Below are positions 1 through 12,004 of a stretch of 64,000 bases of DNA, in pieces (the first letter of the stretch is position 1; every line of letters begins with the position of its first letter). The stretch is taken from NCBI GenBank assembly GCA_026874595.1, contig CM049307.1:64162870-64226869 (forward strand), read 5' to 3'. The notes under the pieces are model-generated. The model made no database searches. It had not been told where the DNA came from and was given only the letters and a program-made list of their open reading frames with translations. The stretch comes from Sipunculus nudus. Its lineage: Eukaryota > Annelida > Sipuncula > Golfingiida > Sipunculidae. A program made the position numbers and the translations under genes.

Positions 1-985
1 TCTTGGTTACCAGTATCCGTTGGACTTTAAATGTGACGCCATCTATGTAGAATATCAATAGGAGTCACACGGAAAGACCTGTTTCTAAAAGCCAGTATTG
101 GCAAAATCTTGGAAAACTTCGGTATTTCCGATGCTTGATATTTCGAGGGCTCTCGTTCCAGGAGATATTCCATGCCTCACTTAAGTTAAGATTCCATCTG
201 TACGGCATACGTGCAGCGGAATGTGGAACGCTTGTTGAGAGGTTTCATATGTACCGGACCGGCCATATTTTCTATATGTTGCATCCAATACAACATGCGG
301 ACCCGGCAAAAAATCGCTTTCGGAATCTTAGCTTTAGTCCACGGCCCTTGTCGTCTGTTCGTATTCTTGGCTATCTACGATGTTGTATTAAGATAGACCT
401 AAGAGGTGTCAGTATGTCCAGCTTGCTGTAATTGTTGCTACCATACTGGATTTATCGATTTATCACGATCTGTTTTTTAATATCCACCCAATCGTTGTAG
501 AGATCTTAATTTTTCCGGGAGATAAATGTCTGGTCGCCAGAATGTAAGAAGCTCTCCCAGCCGAGCATTCCAAACACCAGGAAATTGTATTATCTATATG
601 GTTAATTATTTTGTCTGCTGCAAAGTAGTCCTAGTATAAAACCAAAGTTTTCACGAGAGTTCCTTTTTCATACACTCCATACACATCTCCTTTACTATCA
701 CAAAGTGAACAGCGCCGTTGTACTGAGCCAATATGAAAAACCATCTGGATGTGTTCTGATATAAGCACACCTTTATTCTCTTTTTACACCGGCTTTGGCC
801 GTATTGATTTTATTCTTATATAATTGACACAGTAATATGTACTTTGAAGACCAAGAATCCAGAAACATTGGTCTATTTAAGTAATATTATGGCCGATCAA
901 GATTTCTTTTTTTTTGTAACCAAATGGGCGCACTCTGCTCGGCGATTATAGCGACATCTTGTGGCGAGGAAGACCCAACGTTTAT
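1..985. other. Intergenic, no supportable gene
   Basis: AT-rich DNA before the first repeat element. A 98-codon open frame at 135-431 overlaps a 61-codon frame in another register, has no recognisable domain and no splice context, and I do not call it a gene. Nothing else was identified. Confidence 0.5.
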
Positions 986-3570
986 TAGCTCAGCTGACTG
1001 AAAGTCATCTGAACTATAGCGATCACCCTTCGTCCGTCGTCCGTCCGTCCGGCCATCCGTTAACAGGGCACAAATCGTAACCGCTGGATCTGGAATCTTC
1101 TCACTTGACATCCAGGGAGTCCCATGAAAAATCTCCTTAAAAACCTGTAATTAGGTCTCTGTTACCCATATCCTTGGAGCTATGGGGTTCCAAAGTACCC
1201 CCCCCCCCCCCAGAATAATGCAAAATTTGATACAAAAGCTCAAGTATCTGAATAACCACTGCATTGATCACCATGATTCTTTGCATGAATATTGATCATG
1301 GGATGTTCCATCACTTCCTGCAGACTGGTGGCGCCACCTATATTTTTTTCAATTTTTTTTCGAATTTTGTTCTCTTACTTTTCAGATCTGCAATGAAACT
1401 GTCATCTGATAAAAGCACAAATCGTAACCACTGGACCTGGATTCTTCAAACTTAACATCCAGGGAGGTCTATGAAAAATCTCCTTGAAAAACTGAAATCA
1501 GGTCTCTGTTACCCATATCCTTGGAGCTATGGGGCTCCGAAGTACCCCCCTAGAATAATGCAAGATTTGATACAAAAGCTCAAGTATCTGAATAACTACT
1601 GCATTGATCACCATGATTCTTTGCATGAATATTGATCACGGGAGATCCCATCACTTCCTGTAGACTGGTGGTGCCACCTATATTTTTTTCCAATTTTTAC
1701 GAATTTTGTTCTCTTTTTTTTTAGACCTGCAATGAACCTGTCATCTGTTAACAGGGCACAAATCGTAACCACTGGATCTGGATTCTTCAAACTTAATATC
1801 CAGGGAGGTCCATGAAAAATCTCCTTGAAAACCTGAAATTAGGTCTCTGTTACCCATATCCTTTGAGCTATGGCGCTCCAAAGTACCCCCCAGAATAATG
1901 CAAAATTTGATACAAAAGCTCAAGTTTCTGAATAACCACTGCATTGATCACCATGATTCTTTGCATGAATATTGATCATGGGATGTTCCATCACTTCCTG
2001 CAGACTGGTGGCGCCACCTGTATTTTTTCAATTTTTTTTCGAATTTTGTTCTCTTTTTTTTCAGATCTGCAATGAAACTGTCATCTCATAAAAGCACAAA
2101 TCGTAACCACTGGACCTGGATTCTTCAAACTTAACATCCAGGGAGGTCTATGAAAAATCTCCTTGAAAAACTGAAATCAGGTCTCTGTTACCCATATCCT
2201 TGGAGCTATGGGGCTCCGAAGTACCCCCCTAGAATAATGCAAGATTTGATACAAAAGCTCAAGTATCTGAAAAACTACTGCATTGATCACCATGATTCTT
2301 TGCATGAATATTGATCACGGGATGTCCCATCACTTCCTGTAGACTGGTGGTGCCACCTATATTTTTTTCCAATTTTTACGAATTTTGTTCTCTTTTTTTT
2401 TTTAGACCTGCAATGAACCTGTCATCTGTTAACAGGGCACAAATCGTAACCACTGGACCTGGATTCTTCAAACTTAATATCCAGGGAGGTCCATGAAAAA
2501 TCTCCTTGAAAACCTGAAATTAGGTCTCTGTTACCCATATCCTTTGAGCTATGGCGCTCCAAAGTACCCCCCAGAATAATGCAAAATTTGATACAAAAGC
2601 TCAAGTATCTGAATAACCACTGCATTGATCACCATGATTCTTTGCATGAATATTGATCATGGGATGTTCCATCACTTCCTGCAGACTGGTGGCGCCACCT
2701 ATATTTTTTCCAATTTTTACGAATTTTTTTTCTTTATTTTTGAGACCTTTAAAGAAGCTGTCATCTGTTAACAGGGCACAAATCGTAACCGCTTGACCTA
2801 GATTCTTCTAACTTGACATCAAGTGAGGTCCATGAAAAGTCTCTGTGAAAACATGTAATTATGTCTCTGTTACCCATATCCTTCGTAGTAAGTACCCCTC
2901 AAAATAATTAAAATTGGATACAAAAGCTCAAGTATCTGAATAACTAATGCATTGATCTCCATGATACTTTGCAGGCATATTGATCATGGAGTGTTCCATC
3001 AGTTCCTGCAAACTGGTGGCGCCACCTGTATTTTTTCAATTTTTTAGGCATTTTTACTCTATTTATGAGACCTTCAAATGAAGTGGTCATCTGTTAACAT
3101 GGCAAAAACTGTAACTGCTGAACCTAGAATCTTCTTACTTCACATCCAGGGAGACTAATGAAAAATCTCCTTGGAAACCTGAAATTAGGTTTCTGTTACC
3201 CATATTCTCTGAGCTATAGGGCTCATAAATACCCCCAAGAATAATTAAAAATTTGATACAAACAAAAGCTCCAGTATCTGAATAACTAATGCCTTGATAA
3301 CCATGATTCTTTGGATATATATTGATCATGGAGTATTTCATCAGTTCCTGCAGACTGGTGGCACTCCCTTTATTTTTTCAATTTTTTACGCATTTTTTTT
3401 CTATTTATGAGACCTTCAAATGAAGTTGTCATCTGTCCAAAAGCCCACTGAAACCCATTTCTAAGGACTCTTCACAAAATTCACGATTTTTTTGCACTCT
3501 GGCAGTCATTTTGCTCATTGTTCAACATTCCTTGAATTCAGCTGAGCGTCATGGCCCATGGGCCACTTGT
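986..3570 (+). mobile_element. HINE-like repeat element, family 1, copy 1
   Basis: The element starts TAGCTCAGCTGACTGAAAGT and folds back at once, because AGTCATCTGAGCTA is the near-perfect complement of the first 14 bases. A GTCCGTCGTCC microsatellite follows at about 1030-1050, then a tandem core. Near the 3' end CAGCTGAGCG (3539-3548) is the inverted partner of the 5' terminus. It is followed by the palindrome TGGCCCATGGGCCA and the end CTTGT. T residues lie on both sides of the insert. No transposase frame is present, so it is non-autonomous. Subterminal inverted repeats, a 3' hairpin and T|T insertion are known for Helentron-associated (HINE) elements; assigning this copy to that group is inference. 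Confidence 0.7.
1060..3440 (+). repeat. Tandem core array of ~340-bp units
   Basis: The anchor CACAAATCGTAACC recurs at about 1069, 1420, 1756, 2096, 2438 and 2777, with a diverged copy near 3104, giving spacings of 328-351 bp. Each unit also contains a variant of CTGTTACCCATATCC and of the 12-bp palindrome GGTGGCGCCACC. Units alternate in two types, so 1261-1940 is almost identical to 1941-2621, a 680-bp higher-order repeat. The last units are more diverged. Spacings are not multiples of three, so the short open frames in the units are not a conserved protein. Confidence 0.85.
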
Positions 3571-5803
3571 TCAAACTCTCGCAGGCATCGGGGATACCAT
3601 AATTACTCTTAACCATAAAACAAACCACAATTTTTACTGTTAAATCTACCAGGAACTTTAGTCTTATGCACAGTATATTCAACAGCTCAGAACCACATTA
3701 ATAAACATTAAAATCCAAGGATCCAGTTCACTCTGTTTTTCAAATGAATTTCTCTAGAAGTAAATTGAATTAATAAAATACATTTAACACAAAATCATAT
3801 AATTTGATAATTATTACACTTATTAAAGGTATCATGATTTTACTTTCAACATATTGTACTTCATTTAAATGTTTATATTATAAATGCAAAATTCAATTTA
3901 TTCTGTCCTTTTGGAAAAGTTGGAGCATTTATGTCATATAACATCAGAATATTCTATTATAAATTTGCAGTCTGATAGATCCATGGAATCTAAACAATTA
4001 CATATAGGGACTATATTATGGACAGTATAAGATCTGGTCGCAATAACTGGCAATTTTCAAAATATGTTTAGTTTGTATTTCACTTTTTAGTTACCAGGCA
4101 AAGCAAATTTTCATTTACAGTGGCTAAAGGGTTGAAATACTATTTTTTGAACACCTTAAGATGACAGCGCACAGAATCTTTGAATGCATGTCACCTTACA
4201 GGATACACGAAGAGTTTTAATTCCCTGAATATCTGCTTAAATTAAAATGAATGCTGCTGTCTTCCTCGCTGGTTGGGGCGACTCTTCACCATTGGCAAAA
4301 TACGTAGCGCTTACACTCTTTTATGGTAGCCAGGAGTCTTTGGTGGTTGTGTGCGGACTCAACGACATAAGGGGGGGGGGGGTACATTGTACCAGGCCCA
4401 AGCCGGTCTAGAATTTCAATAGAACCCTTATAAAAAAAACTAAAATGCTGTAGACACTTCTGTATCGTGTGTATATATATGGGTAGCCCGAGCCAATGGG
4501 GTAGCGCGGGCCGGCAGTCCTGACCCGACAAAAGGCTGGGAAATTCGGAAGACCTAGTGATTTATTTTGTTGGCATAAATATAGTTTTCAATCCAGTGGG
4601 ACTCGGGGGTTGAAGAGGCTCCGGCGGCAGGCCGCCCTATATTGTACTTTAGTGCTTTACAAAATGCTGAAAAAACACGGAAGGGTCATATAAACTATAA
4701 TTCTATTCAGAGGTCTAAGAGGGCCCGGAAACATATTTGCACCGCCTTTGAAATTTCCTCTTGGTGGCCCTGATATTGTCAACACAACTATATATATCTA
4801 AGTCTATACCCTGTATATACCTATATTCAATATTACAGAATTATAACAGACTCTTACCTGAGTCAATTACATGTAATAGTGGTTTAAATCAATGATAAGA
4901 GTGATGGATTAAATTCAAATTTTTTATTATCCATAGGCATAAGGTTTTTTCTCAGTCTGTGACCAGAACAAAACTTTGATTATTAGAACTGCACAAGTCC
5001 ATAATTACAACTGCACATTTTACATTTAAAGTTGTTGAAAAAGGGGGGTCAATAGCACATTAGAACAACACGTTACTTCAGTAGGACATAGTTAGGATGG
5101 GGGCGACAGTCACCAATAACACGGTCTGAGAGCACACTTATATAGAGAACCCGACACGCCCTCGTTGTCCCGTTGTAGCACACTATAATACAAAGATTCT
5201 TCGAAACAAGTGAATGATTGTCAGTGCACAGGTGTTCATTGCTGCGTGAAAGAGTATATATGCCTACTAGGGTATACACACCCATACCTATTCACACACA
5301 TATATACATATACATACTTTACAAATTCGAGTTTATGTTTTTCAAATGGCAAATGACTCGTCGTGATGTTTTAAATATGAAATAAAGCGAAAGCGTGTGA
5401 AATTTACTAATACCTGCATGCTTAAGGGTGTTAATTCTCTTCTGCTAGCGTCCGCGGTTGATCTAAATGGTTAAGGTTATGAATAAAATACAGTATCATT
5501 GATATAATTCGAAATATCAAACTTATCATTGTATATATGTCTATCTGTCGGACTTTATGTTTGTAAATAACATGCATGGGGTCGTTTCAAAGTCCATCTT
5601 TCTTACAGAATGTACCATATACCGTGCCCAAACTCTAATGAAATGCTTTCTTTGTAAAAGTTAGAAATAGCCCGAAAAAGAAATTGTGATAATGTATGAT
5701 CTAATAAATACTTTGAAATACCAGTAGTGGTGGAATGGTTTTATTTAAAAAAGTCATAATAAAATACTGTTATAAACAATTACCAAGGTAATATTTACAT
5801 TTA
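3571..5803. other. Intergenic, probable 3' flank of the GT31 gene
   Basis: No gene is supported here. The right part probably contains the 3' untranslated region of the minus-strand gene at 5804-7279. A G-run lies at about 4372-4382, with a short inverted GGTACATTGTACC next to it. Short AT and CA-type simple sequence occurs near 5290-5320. Confidence 0.45.
5740..5745 (-). promoter_or_regulatory. Poly(A) signal for GT31 gene
   Basis: AATAAA on the minus strand, about 60 bases past the stop codon of the gene ending at 5804. A second AATAAA overlaps the stop itself (5800-5805), but a site that close would leave almost no 3' UTR. No transcript data can be checked here. Confidence 0.4.
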
Positions 5804-7279
5804 TTATTGTGGAATATGTTGCATCTGCAGGTTTGGTTTCTTGGGAGGTTCCCTGATGACTTTACCTGGCGCCTTTGCTATTTTAGGCCCAGTGTTCGTG
5901 ATTCTCTCTTTATTCATCGCTATAATATTTTGACCATTAGCTTTTGGTTTTACGACCGGGAGTCGGGCGTGTGGACCCGTCGTCTTTGGTGTAAAAGCTG
6001 GTCTTTTTTTCGGTGAAAACTTTAAACCTATCTTTTTTTGTGGTAAACCTAATCCAGCTTTAGCCGGTTCTCTTAAACCAGTCTGTTTCGGAAGTGAAGT
6101 TGGTTTGGTTTTCTTTACTGGTAGACCTTTCTTTACAGATGGTAAGCGTGGTACGGGTTTCGGCGGTTTAACATTTACCTTACGACGAGGGTTATATGAC
6201 GTCATGACCGACCAGACATTTTCCATATGATCCCAGTCACGTGTTTGTACAAATATGAGCGCCGTGATATCATTTTGAATTGCAGGTAACACTTTGAAAG
6301 GATCCCGCTGATAAAACTCGTGCCACATAACATGGGTGATGCCCCCGGCCCTTTCAGGCAGTAATCCTGTTATGAAGACATTCTCAACCCACCATGCTGG
6401 AATTATCTTGCTCGTCTCGTACAACATCTTTACTGTTTTCCCTGTTGTCAAGTAAGCCCCGCTGCTGCAGTGTATAGGATAATACGGTAAGCTGTAATCC
6501 TCGAGTTTAGTACACGTTTTCATGTTTGGTTTTCTGTTACACATAGGAACGGGGACATTAACCACGGCGTCGCAAGCGAAAAATGGCGTCGACAGGTCAG
6601 TGGGCTCATTTTTTAACCTCAGAAACAATGCGTTTATATTAACAAGTTCGCTGGAATCGTGCTTTATAATGTATTCTGCGTTTGGGCAGTATTTTGCGAT
6701 CCAGCGTAACATTGCGACCCCTTTATATGAAAGATCATGAAAGCTCTCACTGTAACTTGAAATTGAAACATCTCCATGGGCTTGGGCCTCCTCTCGCACT
6801 TCTTTCCGCATCCTTACTTCATTAGCAATGCCTACTGGAAATATCACTTTCACATTTTCTCCACTGGCCTGTGCAGCGGTTGAGTACAGTTTTCTATAGA
6901 CGGCTCTGACTTCGAATTCCTTTGGCTTTGTATATACCACAATTAATACCACATGTTTTTGTCCTTTACAAAGGCGTTCATTCGTGAACACGTCGTGGAG
7001 ACACAGTTGAGGTTTTCCCTTATAAACAGCCGTCTCTCGTTTATCACGTGTTGGAAAACACTCTTCCCCAATGACAGACCGGAGCTTTGATTTAGGTTTG
7101 TGTATATGATTCACTTGTCTTCCCAGGTGTTTTGTTAACACAAAAACTAGCAGCGATAACAGAATAGCAGAGGCTATGAGTTTGTGCAACTTGGGTTTCA
7201 GATACGTCAAAGCAACCCCGCATCTCCGGAGGTAACAAGAGTCCATGTTGTTAGCCAAGAAAGCTTTTACGTTCTTCAT
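5804..7279 (-). CDS. GT31 beta-1,3-galactosyltransferase-like protein, atypical active site
   Basis: Single open exon of 491 aa, read from the first ATG. A hydrophobic segment at residues 34-48 after a basic cytosolic tail predicts a type II Golgi membrane protein. GT31 landmarks in order: RAVYRKLYS (125-133, where the family has its W-R-xTW motif), FPVGI (147-151), then a stretch from HGDVSISSY through LSYKGVAMLRW to CPNAEYIIKHDSSELVN (198-214), then YPIHCSSGAYLTTG (267-280) and WWVENVFITGLL (296-307). The usual metal-binding DDD is DSS at 208-210, and the ED of the later acidic motif is EN at 299-300, so catalysis may be changed or lost. Residues about 365-491 are a basic Pro/Lys-rich tail not typical of the family. 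The frame is uninterrupted, which argues against a pseudogene. The acceptor substrate cannot be told. Confidence 0.8.
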   Translation of the reverse strand: MKNVKAFLANNMDSCYLRRCGVALTYLKPKLHKLIASAILLSLLVFVLTKHLGRQVNHIHKPKSKLRSVIGEECFPTRDKRETAVYKGKPQLCLHDVFTNERLCKGQKHVVLIVVYTKPKEFEVRAVYRKLYSTAAQASGENVKVIFPVGIANEVRMRKEVREEAQAHGDVSISSYSESFHDLSYKGVAMLRWIAKYCPNAEYIIKHDSSELVNINALFLRLKNEPTDLSTPFFACDAVVNVPVPMCNRKPNMKTCTKLEDYSLPYYPIHCSSGAYLTTGKTVKMLYETSKIIPAWWVENVFITGLLPERAGGITHVMWHEFYQRDPFKVLPAIQNDITALIFVQTRDWDHMENVWSVMTSYNPRRKVNVKPPKPVPRLPSVKKGLPVKKTKPTSLPKQTGLREPAKAGLGLPQKKIGLKFSPKKRPAFTPKTTGPHARLPVVKPKANGQNIIAMNKERITNTGPKIAKAPGKVIREPPKKPNLQMQHIPQ

Positions 7280-7898
7280 TGTTTCATACTTTATTTACTT
7301 ACTACCAAATAAAACCAAGATGTTTATATCTTAAGGTAACACACAGTTCAGATTAACACATACCCGAATCGATGTCAACGGAATGGCTGCGAATGACCAG
7401 CGAATTCCTCGACAGACGACATGCAGAAGATTTTCACAGGTATCACGTGACGTTCATGAGAACATTCTTGCTGATGAAGGAACCCGTCAGATCCATGGAT
7501 CGAACTAACTGTATAGCTGAATAACAGGTTTGGCATCTTGCAGCTATTGTGATTGTTACGAGGTCAGGCCCTGGGAATCAATCGTTGGCACGAAAAGAGC
7601 AGTCATGGGTAACGCCCCATGACCATGAAGGGTCGTACTATTCCAACCGAAACGGGTGCATTGACACATTGATCGATCGGGTCATTGGAACAGTTAGCGT
7701 AACTTAACTAATGACTATACCCAGACTGATGGGGGGGGGGGGGGCAGGGGCGGATCCAGGATTTAGAAAAAAGGAGGGATCCAACCTAGGAGGATTAATG
7801 ACAAAACCTGGAAAAGGTCTCAAGGTCCGGAAGGGGGGTGGGGGCCTGCAAGTTTCTCATTTTTTTTCCTGAAGCGGGTACAATTTATGTTGTATGGA

Positions 7899-7902
<4 letters not shown>
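7280..7902. other. Upstream region of GT31 gene
   Basis: No gene is seen. It should hold the promoter of the minus-strand GT31 gene, but no convincing TATA box or initiator could be assigned. A G-run lies at about 7731-7744, and a GGGGGGTGGGGG tract near 7834. Confidence 0.4.

Positions 7903-7957
<55 letters not shown>
7903..7957. repeat. (AT)n microsatellite
   Basis: About 27 uninterrupted AT dinucleotides directly next to the 3' end of a family 2 repeat element. Confidence 0.95.
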
Positions 7958-7960
<3 letters not shown>

Positions 7961-7965
7961 AAAAA

Positions 7966-8875
7966 TAGAAAATGGGCAGTTGACAAGCGACTACAGTGAT
8001 CCGCCGAATCAGAGGAGCAGGGAAAAAGTGGGGCATAAAATGTTTCCTGGTGTGACAGCCCCCTCCGACACCCCCCCCCCCCCCACTCCACTCTGTGCCA
8101 TCAGAGATGCAAACGGATCCCAAGAAGCACGGACGGCAAAAAAAAAAAACTTTTTTTGTAGGTGGAACCACCAGTCATGTGATAAAACTATCAAAGATCT
8201 TTGGACATGGAAAATATCTGGCTGGTACTGCATCAAACCACTCCTGAGATATATTTGATTTTCGCAAATTTTTACACAGATCGATGCAAAAAAAGGTTGA
8301 AGGTGGCGCCACCTATCTTGTAAACAAGAGAAAGCAATCAAAGATCTATTAACATGCAAAGTTCAGGCTGATACATGTATCCACACCTGAGATATGAGTT
8401 ATTTTCACTCAAAATAGATTTATGGATAGACGCTATTTGTTAACGATTCTTTTGACACCATTGGACTTGTTTTACGAGATTAAGGTATGAAAGATCTATG
8501 GAAATGCAAAATTTCAAAGGATACATCTAACCTTTCGTGAGATAAAAGCATGGATATATTCTACGCGTATACGTGATTATAGATGGTCCCACCTGTCATG
8601 TGCAGAAAACAGTACAAAATGGTTGGACATGCCAAATTTCAGGCTGATACATTGAACCACTCCTGGAAATGAGTGATTTTTTACTCAAAGCAAACATTGT
8701 AGATGGCGAAAACGATTCCAGATTGTAGATGGCACCACCAATCTTTGTTAGGCATAAGTACCCATATGACCCTATAACTATTGGGGGTTTAATAATAATC
8801 CGTCCAGGGCTCTCAGAACTTCTCCAGAAACGAAGGCGGTGGCAGCGGAACCCACGTGAAAACATAGTATCGGCG
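7966..8875 (-). mobile_element. HINE-like repeat element, family 2, diverged copy
   Basis: Read on the minus strand, it ends with GATTCGGCGGATCACTGTAG and then CGCTTGTCAACTGCC and TTTTCTA. This matches the 3' end of the copies at 26699-27868 and 45203-46088. The body contains diverged tandem units with the recurring phrase 'lose-contact' pair GGTGGCGCCACC (8306-8317) and AAAGATCT about every 150 bp. The 5' end (right side) is not well defined, so the 8875 border is approximate. There is no coding capacity. Confidence 0.5.
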
Positions 8876-9609
8876 AAATTCCATTTCTGCGGATAGAATT
8901 GAATTTATTTGGGCCAGTATAGGATATAAGATGGTGATATTGATGTGTCTGTTACCACAGTGTGATCCCTACACTCAGCAACGACATTCCCCGTATCACA
9001 TTATTTCCAAAATATATCGATCACTATTAACTCACTATCAAATGTTTAGGATGGGACGACACCCTCTCTCAGTACTAGTATAATCATATATATCAGTCAG
9101 TTAAATCGATCGTAGTTTTGCAAAACCGATCACAAACTATTATGTGTGCACATTCAAAGAAGTCCTATTATCCAGATAAAATATTCTTATTCTGTCAGAG
9201 ATATAAGAGAGACGGGGCACAAAACAGGGAACATAATTAAATCTGAACCTTGTGCAACGATTACTAAAGTGTCAACAACCGGCTTTGACCTATCAGCGCG
9301 TTGTACACGTTAGACTGTATTTACTCTATCAATATTTTAAGTATAATTCTATGCAGCAGAAAATAATATAATATATATATATATTCTCCAGAACTTTCTG
9401 GTTGTCATACAATAAAAATTATTTGTCCAACAATTTGTTCCGGGTTTAGCTTAAAAATCAAGTAAAATGACTAGACTATTGTAGGAGGTAACCTTATAAC
9501 CCTCAACTCAGTTGCGAAACAATTTCTCAGCTGCTTAAATAACTTCCTGACAAATATCTGCTTAATTCTCACAAGTTTTATCTATTACAGAGCTAGAACC
9601 CTTCATTTT
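8876..9609. other. Intergenic, nothing recognised
   Basis: AT-rich DNA with a short (AT)n run near 9370-9385. No gene, repeat boundary or RNA gene could be supported. Confidence 0.4.
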
Positions 9610-9718
9610 CAGTCATTTCATGAAATTCCTGAACATTTTAGTCAGTTCACGTAATGAATGTTAGTCACAAGCATTGCGCGAAATGACTGAAATGTTTAGG
9701 CATTTCATGAAATGACTG
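9610..9718. repeat. 109-bp foldback (near-palindrome) element
   Basis: CAGTCATTTCATGAAAT at the left end is repeated in inverted orientation at the right end, ATTTCATGAAATGACTG. The inverse relation continues inwards (CCTGAACATTT against AAATGTTTAGG), so almost the whole 109 bp folds into one hairpin. It contains the smaller palindrome TTTCATGAAA in each arm. No coding capacity. It may be a small foldback MITE. Confidence 0.75.
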
Positions 9719-10559
9719 ATTTCATAGATTGACTGTAACACACACACACACACATATTTCCACATGCCCTGCTCTGGCGCCACGAGTTTTCACCGCTGAG
9801 TGCGCCATCTGGTGGACATATTTATACAAGTTGAAACGAGAGCTCTTGAAAGACAAGTCGGGGACGCGTACGTTGTACTCAGAAGGTCCTAACAGGTAAA
9901 ACTGCTCAGATTCTGTGGTCAGACTGAGGGCCATGATATTTAGGAATATATTCACTTGATGAAAAGTATGATTTTGTATGAGTATGAGTGTTTTTGAGTA
10001 CATCTCTCGGTCCAATAGTGGCAATAAGGAAATGAACTGGTGAAAGTCATCGTGCCGGTAAAGTGGTAAAATTTCTGTGTACTTATTTGAAGAGGGCTCA
10101 TTACGACATTAGATGTCGTTCTGTCTCAACTTTGTCACTGAAAGTCAGATTATGGACATATTAAGACATCATTATTTATGTGAATGTGATTTCATTTTTT
10201 AATGTGGATCTGTACATGAAAGCTTTGGAGTATATTCATGGAATTTAACCAAATATCCCCATTATCGCCCATGGACAACGTATTCTTGCCTCTCTGGGAG
10301 AAGTCTCCAGTGTGTTTGAGTTCCCCTGAAATGAAATCTGTGACGTGGTGCTTGTTTTCACATTTTTATATGAAGGCGTATGAAGTCATCCATGTTAAAT
10401 AATTAACTAATATATTGAATGTTTGAAAGTGCCACGCCCACTTGCTTTGCACTTTGAAATTTGTAAAAACTGGTTTATATTTTGAACCTTTTGATTTATA
10501 TTACAGAAACCAGTCTCCACAAGTTCATTTAGGAAGTTTAATATATATATATATGTATA
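9719..10559. other. Intergenic, nothing recognised
   Basis: Contains a (CA)n tract near 9737-9753 and a short (AT)n run just before 10555. A 100-codon antisense frame (9722-10024) runs into the CA repeat and shows no domain, so it is not called. Confidence 0.4.
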
Positions 10560-11672
10560 CAGAGTTTGCGAAAACTTGCAGTTGGCAGCAGGACAGTAGG
10601 TCCTGCTGCAGAGGGCTTCTAGCCGGTCCTGCTAGATTTCTGCAGGACCTGCCACGAAGTATATTATTGGATATTTTAATGCCCAATTATATTTTTCTAT
10701 GATTAAAAATTATCATTAATAACTTGTGTCAAGATAATAATTCATATAATACTGAGAAGTATAAATACAAATTAACATCTCTAATATATTCAAAGGGGAA
10801 ATGTTGTATGGAAATTAAAAAAAAATTGAAATTTTATATGGTGAAAATGCCTGGGTATTTAATTTATAAAGGACAGTCAGTGAGTGTCAATACAAAAAAT
10901 AAGGCTTGTATCAGTTAAATCTTTTATTGCATTTCCGATCGGTTTAAACTTAAAATGTTGTTTTGTAACCATGACGTTTTGTACAATCAAATTCGCCCCC
11001 TGATGTCCTGATCGCAATGCACGCAGCACACGTTGATTTAGGAACGACCTCTGGCGGGACAGTGGGGCACTATATTCTAAGACACCGCGCACGTCGTGTG
11101 AAATTTTTTATGCAGATAGTTCCCATCTGAGGGTCCGTACATAAATTTTTTGACACACAAGTATACAAAACTGGCGAGTTATGGTTGATTATCTCATTTC
11201 AATTTAAAAATAATTTAGGCTCCTGGCCCCGTTGACAAGAAGTCGCGAAAACGTCTGGGGCGAAACGGCACGTTTGACGCTGCGAATTGGCATCTTGCGA
11301 AATGTCTGAGAACCAAATTATCCAATAATAGCGTCTGTTGTTTAGACTGACGGACTGAATGGCTCATAAGTAACTCTTTTGGCAATTTTGATTGGCTGCG
11401 ATTTTATCTTTTTAAAGAAATTAAATGCACAGGCGAATCACGGCCATCTGTATTCTGCCTTCGCTTTGCCATCAAATTTATGACAACAAATGTACATGGA
11501 GCAGTTTACGCAGTGACAGTAAAGCAAATAAAGGAAAGTTAGTCTCCAATTCGAATAATATGTAATGCTGGGAAACAGACGGACACCAGGTCCGGCTGGA
11601 TTAGAGATTTTATCGGACCTGCACGTTTTCAGCCGGTCAGGTCCGCAGGACCGACGGATTTCGCATACTCTG
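10560..11672. mobile_element. Short TIR DNA transposon (non-autonomous)
   Basis: The left end CAGAGTTTGCGAAAAC and the inverted right end GGATTTCGCATACTCTG form imperfect terminal inverted repeats. TGTATA flanks both sides directly (10554-10559 and 11673-11678), as expected of a target-site duplication, although the left flank is a low-complexity AT stretch and could match by chance. Inside each end lie related GC-rich blocks such as CAGGACCTGC and GGTCCGCAGGACC. No transposase frame is seen. Confidence 0.6.
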
Positions 11673-12004
11673 TGTATATAAGTTGACACGGAAATAAATT
11701 CCTTTTTATTTTATCATATATACAACTGATGTACTTCAACTGACACTGCAGGAATTAATATATCATTGAACTATTATTTTTTATATTGAGACCAGGAGTG
11801 TTAACTCTTTGGTGACTGAGGTCACTGATGTCAGCTATCAGCCAGGGTGATTTTAGTGTATTATAATCTGCTGCTGGCATTCCATCTCTGAAGTAATCTG
11901 TAACTTTTAATAATTTAACTAGGAAATTTAGGGTGTAGAACCAAGGTTCCAAGGACCTCTCCATGACTTGATAATTTAACATCAAATATATGTCAGAATA
12001 CTAG
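11673..12004. other. Intergenic, nothing recognised
   Basis: Short spacer between two DNA transposons. No frame with domain similarity. Confidence 0.4.

Noticed and set aside
135-431. 98-codon frame at the left edge as a gene end
   Set aside because: No domain, no splice sites at the edges, and an overlapping frame in another register.
1608-3341. Recurring 60-98 codon minus-strand frames containing MGNRDLISGFQGDFS
   Set aside because: They come from the family 1 core units. They recur wherever the unit occurs, on either strand, unit spacing is not a multiple of three, and stops or frameshifts differ between units.
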